From Variovorax gracilis (GTDB taxonomy: Bacteria; Pseudomonadota; Gammaproteobacteria; Burkholderiales; Burkholderiaceae_C), in assembly GCF_030317115.1 (NCBI RefSeq), contig NZ_JASZYF010000024.1:29089-93088 (forward strand): a stretch of DNA of 64,000 nucleotides. Direction: 5' to 3'. A program made the translations under genes and the position numbers. This document shows, in pieces, positions 59,225 through 64,000 of this stretch. Numbering within the stretch: the first letter of the stretch is position 1; each line of letters begins with the position of its first letter. The notes beneath the pieces are model-generated. The model saw only the letters and a list, made by a program, of their open reading frames with translations. It was not told the origin of the DNA and ran no database searches.

Positions 59225-60709
59225 ATGACGGCTGCCTCGCCTTCCATCCACCCGGTCGACCAGCGCCTGCCTGCAGGCAAGCTCACGGCCCTCGGCCTGC
59301 AGCACGTGCTGGTGATGTACGCCGGCGCGGTCGCCGTGCCGCTGATCGTCGGCCGCGCGCTCAAGCTCAGTCCGCAGGAAGTCGCGCTGCTCATCTCGGC
59401 CGACCTGTTCTGCTGCGGTGTCGCGACCCTGATCCAGGCGCTCGGCGCCACGCAATGGTTCGGCATCAAGCTGCCGGTCATGATGGGCGTCACCTTCGCT
59501 TCCGTCGCACCGATGGTCGCGATCGCCAACGCCAACCCGGGACAGGCGGGTGCGCAACTGCTGTTCGGCGCCATCATCGGCGCCGGCATCATCTCGATAC
59601 TGATCGCTCCGATGGTGTCGCGCATGCTGCGCTTCTTTCCGCCGGTGGTCACGGGCACGATCATCGCGGTGATCGGAATCAGCCTGATGCGCGTGGGCAT
59701 CAACTGGATCTTCGGCAACCCGGTCGGCCCCACCGCGCCGGCACTGGTCGACCCGGTCTATGCGAAGTGGCTGGCCGACGTGACCTCGCCGGGTTCCTCG
59801 GTGCCGCCCTTGCCCAAGGGACTGTCGATCGTGCCCTCGGTGCCCAACCCCAAGTACGCCGATCTCGGCGGCCTCGGCATCGCCGCGCTGGTGCTGGTGT
59901 CGATCCTGGTGATCGTGAAGTACGCCAAGGGCTTCATCGCCAACATCTCCGTGCTGCTGGGCATCGTCATCGGCGCAGTCGTCGCCACGCTCTTCGGCTT
60001 CATGACCTTCGAGAAGGTCGGCAGGGCCGAGTGGTTCGACGTGGTGATGCCCTTCCACTTCGGCATGCCGCAGTTCGACCCGATCCTGATCCTCACGATG
60101 TCGTTGATCATGATCGTGGTGATGATCGAATCGACCGGCATGTTCCTCGCCCTCGGCGAGATGACCGACCGCAAGATCACGCAGCAGGACCTGGCCCGCG
60201 GCCTGCGCACCGATGGCCTCGGCACGCTGATCGGCGGCGTGTTCAACACCTTCCCCTACACCAGCTTCTCGCAGAACGTGGGGCTCGTGGCCGTGACGGG
60301 CATCAAGAGCCGCTTCGTGTGCGTGGCCGGTGGCGTCATCCTCATCGTGCTCGGCTTGTTGCCCAAGATGGCGGCGCTGGTCGAATCGCTGCCCACAGTG
60401 GTGCTGGGCGGCGCGGGCCTGGTGATGTTCGGAATGGTGGCGGCCACGGGCATCCGGATCCTCTCCGGCGTGGACTTCAAGGGCAACCGCCACAACGCAA
60501 TGATCGTCGCGGTGTCGATCGGCATCGGCATGATTCCGCTGATCGCGCCCAACTTCAAGCAGTGGATGCCGCATGCGATCCACTCGCTGGTGGAGTCGGG
60601 CATCCTCCTGGCGTCGATCAGCGCGGTCCTGCTGAACCTGTTCCTCAACGGGGCGAAGCACGACGAGACCGCGATCATCGCTGCGGCCAAGCAGGCTGAA
60701 GCGCACTAA
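59225..60709 (+). CDS. NCS2 nucleobase permease (xanthine/urate/uracil type)
   Basis: Inner-membrane transporter of 494 residues with about 13 helices in the UraA/XanQ/UapA (nucleobase-ascorbate) branch: GLQHVLVMYAGAVAVPLIVG near residue 19, MIESTGMFLALGEMTDRKI, and NTFPYTSFSQNVGLVAVTGI, which contains the Gln-Asn motif that binds the base. Its GTGTATACA operator links it to purine or urate import rather than uracil. Distinct from the AzgA-type permease of the first cluster. The ATG at 59225 is preferred, with AGGAGA 9 bases upstream. Confidence 0.92.
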   Translation: MTAASPSIHPVDQRLPAGKLTALGLQHVLVMYAGAVAVPLIVGRALKLSPQEVALLISADLFCCGVATLIQALGATQWFGIKLPVMMGVTFASVAPMVAIANANPGQAGAQLLFGAIIGAGIISILIAPMVSRMLRFFPPVVTGTIIAVIGISLMRVGINWIFGNPVGPTAPALVDPVYAKWLADVTSPGSSVPPLPKGLSIVPSVPNPKYADLGGLGIAALVLVSILVIVKYAKGFIANISVLLGIVIGAVVATLFGFMTFEKVGRAEWFDVVMPFHFGMPQFDPILILTMSLIMIVVMIESTGMFLALGEMTDRKITQQDLARGLRTDGLGTLIGGVFNTFPYTSFSQNVGLVAVTGIKSRFVCVAGGVILIVLGLLPKMAALVESLPTVVLGGAGLVMFGMVAATGIRILSGVDFKGNRHNAMIVAVSIGIGMIPLIAPNFKQWMPHAIHSLVESGILLASISAVLLNLFLNGAKHDETAIIAAAKQAEAH

Positions 60710-60720
60710 CCGTTGCTTGT

Positions 60721-60802
60721 CCCCGGGCTTGCTCGTTTCGCGTAGCCGCCCACCCCAGCCGGGGGCCACACCGGCGGACCGGCGGAGCCGGTTCCGCGGT
60801 GT
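60721..60802 (+). repeat. Comamonadaceae-type intergenic element, copy C
   Basis: Spacer between the permease gene and the convergent aldo/keto reductase gene. It shares CCGGGGGCCA-type sequence and GAGCCGGTTCCGCGG with copy B and begins CCCCGGGCTTG like copy A. Confidence 0.6.
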
Positions 60803-60838
60803 CTCACCAGGGGATCCGGCTTTGCCGGCCTTGGATGC

Positions 60839-61696
60839 TCAGATCATTGCCAGGGGACTCTTGCGGCGCGGGGGCGGATGCAAGCTGTCGATTTCTGCCA
60901 GGTCGGCTGCGCTCAATTCCAGGTCCGCAGCTGCCAGGTTTTCGCGCAAGTGGGCTTCGCGCACTGCCTTGGGTATGGCGACGACGGTTGGTCGCGACAG
61001 CACCCATGCGAGAGCGACTTGCGCGGCAGTGACGTCGAGCCGCTGCGCGATCTTCAGGAGGCCGGCGTCCGTCGCGAGCGAGCCCTGATCGATCGGGCTG
61101 TAGGCCATCATCGGCATTCCTCTCTTGCGCAGCCAGGGCAACAGGCTGAACTCGGCGCCGCGTTCGCCAGCCGAGAAGTAGACCTGGTTCACGGCACAGT
61201 CCGCTGCGTCGCCGCCGGCGTCGGCGAGCTCTTCCATGTCGTCGGTGTCGAAGTTGCTGACGCCCCAGTGGCGGATGCGGCCCTGTGCGGCCAGCGTGCG
61301 CAGGGCGTCGCATGTCTCGGCCAAGGGGTGCTCGCCTCGCCAGTGCAGGAGATAGAGATCGATCCGGTCGAGGCCCAGGCGCGCAAGGCTTCGCGCGCAC
61401 GCGGCGGACGTTCCCTTGCGGCTTGCGTTGTGGGGGTAGACCTTGCTGACGATGAAGAGGTCTTCGCGCCGGACGTCGCCGGCACGAATGGCATCGGCCA
61501 CGGCCTGACCGACGAGTTCCTCGGCGCCGCCCTCTCCGTACATCTCGGCGGTGTCGATGAGGCGGTAGCCCATGTCGATGGCGGCGCGCACCGCGCTCAC
61601 TTCGGCCTTGCGGTGGCCAGCGGCTTCACCCATGCGCCAGGTGCCGAGGCCCAGCGAAGGGATCGACGATCCGCCGGGAAGATCGAGATATCGCAT
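60839..61696 (-). CDS. Aldo/keto reductase
   Basis: NADPH-dependent oxidoreductase of 285 residues in the AKR family. The catalytic tetrad is visible: Asp and Tyr in IDTAEMYGEGG, Lys in FIVSKVYPHNAS, and His in LLHWRGEHPL. LSRPTVVAIPKAVREAHLRE is the usual cofactor-binding C-terminal loop (shown in part). The ATG at 61696 has AAGGA six bases upstream; the preceding GTG is less likely. Substrate unknown, and no pathway partner adjoins it. Confidence 0.92.
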   Translation of the reverse strand: MRYLDLPGGSSIPSLGLGTWRMGEAAGHRKAEVSAVRAAIDMGYRLIDTAEMYGEGGAEELVGQAVADAIRAGDVRREDLFIVSKVYPHNASRKGTSAACARSLARLGLDRIDLYLLHWRGEHPLAETCDALRTLAAQGRIRHWGVSNFDTDDMEELADAGGDAADCAVNQVYFSAGERGAEFSLLPWLRKRGMPMMAYSPIDQGSLATDAGLLKIAQRLDVTAAQVALAWVLSRPTVVAIPKAVREAHLRENLAAADLELSAADLAEIDSLHPPPRRKSPLAMI

Positions 61697-61756
61697 CACG
61701 CATCCTTGTACTGGACAGGCCGGGTCGCCTGCCGGACAAGGATGCTAGCGCGCCGG

Positions 61757-62695
61757 TCAGCGGTAGCCGGTTTCGTTCGGGTTGTGGATGATCCAGATCA
61801 GGTTGCCGCCGGACACGTTGCCCAAGCTGCCGCCCGCGAAGATCAGGCGGCCCTGTCCCTTGTAGGTCATTTCCAGGCGGTGGCGATCGCCGCCGAAGTA
61901 GAACGGGATCCAGGCCTTGCCCGTCATGTAGGCGCCGCTGTCCGTCGGTTCGCCCGCAAGGTCCACGACCTGCTTCCAGGGCATGCCGATCTGCAGTTGC
62001 GTGAACTTCGAGTTCTTGGCCGGGTTGCCGGTGATCTCGCCTTCGTAGTCGTTCATGCCCTTGACGGTGCGGCCACTGCCCGATTCGACCTTGGTGGAGT
62101 CGATCACGTTGCCCTGGCTGTCCATGCCGGGCTTGGCGCCGCCCTTTGCAGTGGCAGGCGCAGGTGCGGGGGCTGCTGCAGGCGCGGGTGCTGCAGCCGC
62201 TGCTGGCGCTGCCGCGACCGCCGGAGCGCTCGCTTGGGCCACCGTCACCGCGCAGCGATCGAGTTCCACGACGGACCGGTTGGTCTTCTGCGTGAAGGTG
62301 TAGTTGCTGACCTTCGCCGTGACTTCGCCGCCCTTGAATCCCCCGGCCGAGGTCTTGCAGCGGAAGTAGGTGTCGTCATCCGCCTGGACTTCGTACAGCC
62401 CCGCCGGAAGGCCCTTTGTCGAAGACTTCGTCAGGTTCAACGCCACGGTCTTGCCGACAAGCGCCTTCTTGGCCTTGGTTGCATCCTCGCTGACGGTCTG
62501 GGTGATTTCCCCGTAGGTCATCCCGGCGGGCACCTTGCGGGCACTGGCGTCATCCGCAGCAGGGGCAGCAGGAGCGGGCGCGGCAGCGGCGGGCGCGGCG
62601 GCCTCGGAAGGCGCGCGCTGTGCGGCACAGCCGGCGAGCAAGACAGTCACTGCGGCCGCCATGGCGGCGCCGGTGAAAGAGATCCTCAAAGTCAC
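61757..62695 (-). CDS. Hypothetical lipoprotein with Ala/Pro-rich linkers
   Basis: Envelope lipoprotein of 312 residues. A GTG start with AAGGAG eight bases upstream gives a signal ending LLAGC (Cys23). Two Ala/Pro-rich linkers flank a middle domain (YEVQADDDTYFRCKTSAGGF), and the C-terminal domain contains FTQLQIGMPWKQVVDLAGEP, a SmpA/BamE-like pattern (IGMPWKQVVDLAG), suggesting outer-membrane assembly or a related lipoprotein fold. Function unproven. It is divergent from the DUF1090 gene. Confidence 0.8.
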   Translation of the reverse strand: MTLRISFTGAAMAAAVTVLLAGCAAQRAPSEAAAPAAAAPAPAAPAADDASARKVPAGMTYGEITQTVSEDATKAKKALVGKTVALNLTKSSTKGLPAGLYEVQADDDTYFRCKTSAGGFKGGEVTAKVSNYTFTQKTNRSVVELDRCAVTVAQASAPAVAAAPAAAAAPAPAAAPAPAPATAKGGAKPGMDSQGNVIDSTKVESGSGRTVKGMNDYEGEITGNPAKNSKFTQLQIGMPWKQVVDLAGEPTDSGAYMTGKAWIPFYFGGDRHRLEMTYKGQGRLIFAGGSLGNVSGGNLIWIIHNPNETGYR

Positions 62696-62766
62696 GTGTG
62701 AAACTCCTTGTTACAGAACTTCCATTATTGATGATGGAGGCTCGGCACCCAGCACACGGAGCGTTC

Positions 62767-63153
62767 ATGAACATTTCGACCTACCTGTTGGCAGCAGCAC
62801 TTGCCTCATCGTCCTTTGGGGCCGCTGCGCAAGCTGCGCCGGGCGGAACCTGCCGCGCCAAGCACGAGGCCATCAGCCGCGACCTCGACGAAGCCAAGGC
62901 CAAAGGACAGAAGCAGCGCGTTCGCGGGCTCGAACGCGCGCTGAAGGAAGTCAACCGCAACTGCAGCGACGAGAAGCTGCAGGCCGAGCATCAGCGCCGC
63001 ATCGCACAGCAGGAGAAGAAAGTTGCTGCGAGAGAACGCGAGTTGAAGGAAGCCGAACGCAGCGGCAGCGCCCAGAAGATCGAGCGCCGCAAGAGCAAAC
63101 TCGACGAGGAGCAGGCGGAACTCCAGCGCCTGAAGGAAGCCCGGCTCAACTGA
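62767..63153 (+). CDS. DUF1090 periplasmic protein
   Basis: 128 residues with a signal peptide (cleavage near AAAQA, residue 24) followed by CRAKHEAISRDLDEAKAKGQ and an extended coiled coil (RRIAQQEKKVAARERELKEA, RRKSKLDEEQAELQRLK). This is the YqjC/DUF1090 pattern; function unknown. The ATG at 62767 with CGGAGCG upstream is preferred, because the upstream in-frame extension would push the signal peptide inside. Confidence 0.85.
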   Translation: MNISTYLLAAALASSSFGAAAQAAPGGTCRAKHEAISRDLDEAKAKGQKQRVRGLERALKEVNRNCSDEKLQAEHQRRIAQQEKKVAARERELKEAERSGSAQKIERRKSKLDEEQAELQRLKEARLN

Positions 63154-63175
63154 TCCCCACGACACTGGACCCGAC

Positions 63176-63844
63176 ATGCAGAAAGTCTCGATCCGAATCA
63201 ACGACGACCTGAGCGTCTCGGGCATCGTGCAGGCGCCGCCGAATCCAGGCGGCTGCTTTGTGTTCGCCCATGGGGCCGGCGCCGGCATGGAGCATCCGTT
63301 CATGACCGCCGTCGCGGACGGCCTGGCTGAACGCAACATCGCCACCTTGCGCTACCAGTTCCCCTACATGGAGCTCGGCAAGAAGCGGCCGGACCTCCCG
63401 CCCACGGCGCACGCCGCGGTTCGTGCCGCGGTGGCGTACGCGGCGCAGATGTTCGGGCAGTTGCCCCTGCTGGCGGGCGGCAAATCATTCGGCGCCCGCA
63501 TGAGCTCGCAGACGCAGGCGATCGAGCCGCTGCCGCAGGTCGAGGGCCTGGTGTTCCTGGGCTTTCCCCTGCATCCTGCCGGCGTGCCCGCGACCTCGCG
63601 CGCCGACCATCTTTCCAAGGTGCAGGTTCCGATGCTCTTCGTCCAGGGCACGCAGGACAAGCTGGCGGACCTGGACCACCTTCGCCCGGTCGTCGCGCAG
63701 TTGGGCCCGCGCGCCACGCTCATGGTGATCGAGCATGCCGACCATTCCTTCCACGTCCTCAAGCGCTCGGGGCGCGATGATGACGAGGTGCTGACCGAGA
63801 TCCTCGACGGCGTGGCCCGATGGGCGGCCGGTCGTTCTTCCTGA
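63176..63844 (+). CDS. Alpha/beta hydrolase, KANL3/Tex30-like
   Basis: Serine hydrolase fold of 222 residues with the oxyanion stretch FVFAHGAGAGMEHPFM near residue 28, nucleophile elbow GGKSFGARM (Ser near 102), Asp in QGTQDKLAD and His in EHADHSFHVLK. Bacterial members are poorly characterised, with dienelactone-hydrolase-like or esterase activity suggested. It is 22 bases after the DUF1090 stop and 25 bases before the SDR start, so these may be cotranscribed. Confidence 0.85.
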   Translation: MQKVSIRINDDLSVSGIVQAPPNPGGCFVFAHGAGAGMEHPFMTAVADGLAERNIATLRYQFPYMELGKKRPDLPPTAHAAVRAAVAYAAQMFGQLPLLAGGKSFGARMSSQTQAIEPLPQVEGLVFLGFPLHPAGVPATSRADHLSKVQVPMLFVQGTQDKLADLDHLRPVVAQLGPRATLMVIEHADHSFHVLKRSGRDDDEVLTEILDGVARWAAGRSS

Positions 63845-63869
63845 ACCTGTTTCACTGCTGGAGATCCTG

Positions 63870-64000
63870 TTGCAATCCGTCCTCAAGAACTTCGACCTCA
63901 CCGGGCGCACTGCGCTCATCACCGGTTCCAGCGCGGGCATCGGCTTCGCGCTGGCGCGCGGGCTGGCCGGCGCCGGCGCCCGCGTGATCCTCAACGCGCG
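63870..64000 (+). CDS. Short-chain dehydrogenase (gluconate 5-dehydrogenase-like), 3' end outside window
   Basis: Only the first 43 residues are present. A TTG start with GGAGA six bases upstream gives MQSVLKNFDLTGRTALITGS, then SAGIGFALARGLAGAGARVI, the classical SDR coenzyme motif TGxxxGIG. The FDLTGRTALITGSSAGIG wording resembles gluconate 5-dehydrogenase. The catalytic Tyr/Lys lie beyond the window, so specificity is unknown. Confidence 0.8.
   Translation, partial: MQSVLKNFDLTGRTALITGSSAGIGFALARGLAGAGARVILNA

Noticed and set aside
62140..62240. Short GCAGGTGC/GCTGCAGGC-type tandem repeats
   Set aside because: They encode the Ala/Pro linker of the lipoprotein at 61757 and reflect codon bias, not a separate repeat element.
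62720..62740. TCCAT-N8-ATGGA dyad between the divergent lipoprotein and DUF1090 genes
   Set aside because: Arms of only five bases are likely by chance, and there is no regulator gene nearby.

Overview
The window is GC-rich, densely packed, high-coding DNA from an aerobic betaproteobacterium. Codon use, the purine-degradation gene set, a TRAP and ABC transporter-rich neighbourhood, and recurrent GC-rich intergenic elements all suggest Comamonadaceae, most likely Variovorax or a close relative. I saw no rRNA, tRNA, CRISPR array, phage or insertion sequence.

Layout. (1) 1-13120, minus strand: a long purine salvage/catabolism run in transcription order xdhA, xdhB, a LysR regulator, an AzgA-type purine permease, a four-gene BMP-type ABC importer, a frameshifted Rieske oxygenase and a partial adenine deaminase. 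(2) 13338-23690: a LysR gene divergent from a PQQ-type sugar dehydrogenase, a dihaem cytochrome c, an indolepyruvate:ferredoxin oxidoreductase pair, a TRAP transporter and an acyl-CoA thioesterase. (3) 23852-30664: an unusual haem-copper oxidase operon (CtaG, CopD-like protein, CuA subunit II, a fused subunit I+III, a small membrane protein, a flavin/haem ferric-reductase-like protein and a 32-residue membrane peptide), interrupted by an antisense DUF2231 gene. (4) 30665-33872: small envelope proteins and a methyltransferase. (5) 33862-41942: a sugar ABC importer divergent from a GntR regulator, an NAD-dependent sugar(acid) dehydrogenase and an IlvD/Edd dehydratase. (6) 41974-44841: a DUF4136 lipoprotein, a ketosynthase/ACP pair and a PAP2 phosphatase. 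(7) 44910-54190: a second purine cluster (glycerate kinase, membrane urate hydroxylase PuuD, xdhC, HIU hydrolase, GntR regulator, allantoinase PuuE, OHCU decarboxylase-allantoate amidohydrolase fusion, M20 hydrolase). (8) 54627-64000: stress and envelope genes, the uracil/xanthine-type permease, an aldo/keto reductase, an alpha/beta hydrolase and the start of an SDR.

How it works together. Imported adenine, hypoxanthine, guanine or xanthine would be converted through adenine deaminase and xanthine dehydrogenase (XdhAB, matured by XdhC) to urate, then by PuuD, UraH and UraD to allantoin, by PuuE to allantoate, and by the amidohydrolase towards ureidoglycolate and glyoxylate. Glycerate kinase is the usual end of glyoxylate assimilation. 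Three near-identical GTGTATACA palindromes lie upstream of puuD, between uraH and the GntR gene, and upstream of the xanthine/uracil-type permease. They mark a probable regulon of that GntR protein.

Most notable items: the haem-copper oxidase whose subunit I lacks the canonical K-pathway lysine and has altered D-pathway residues; the GTGTATACA regulon; the combination of a periplasmic quinoprotein, an aerobic IOR, a TRAP importer and a thioesterase; an M20 hydrolase that has lost the bridging metal ligand; and a one-base frameshift in the Rieske oxygenase.
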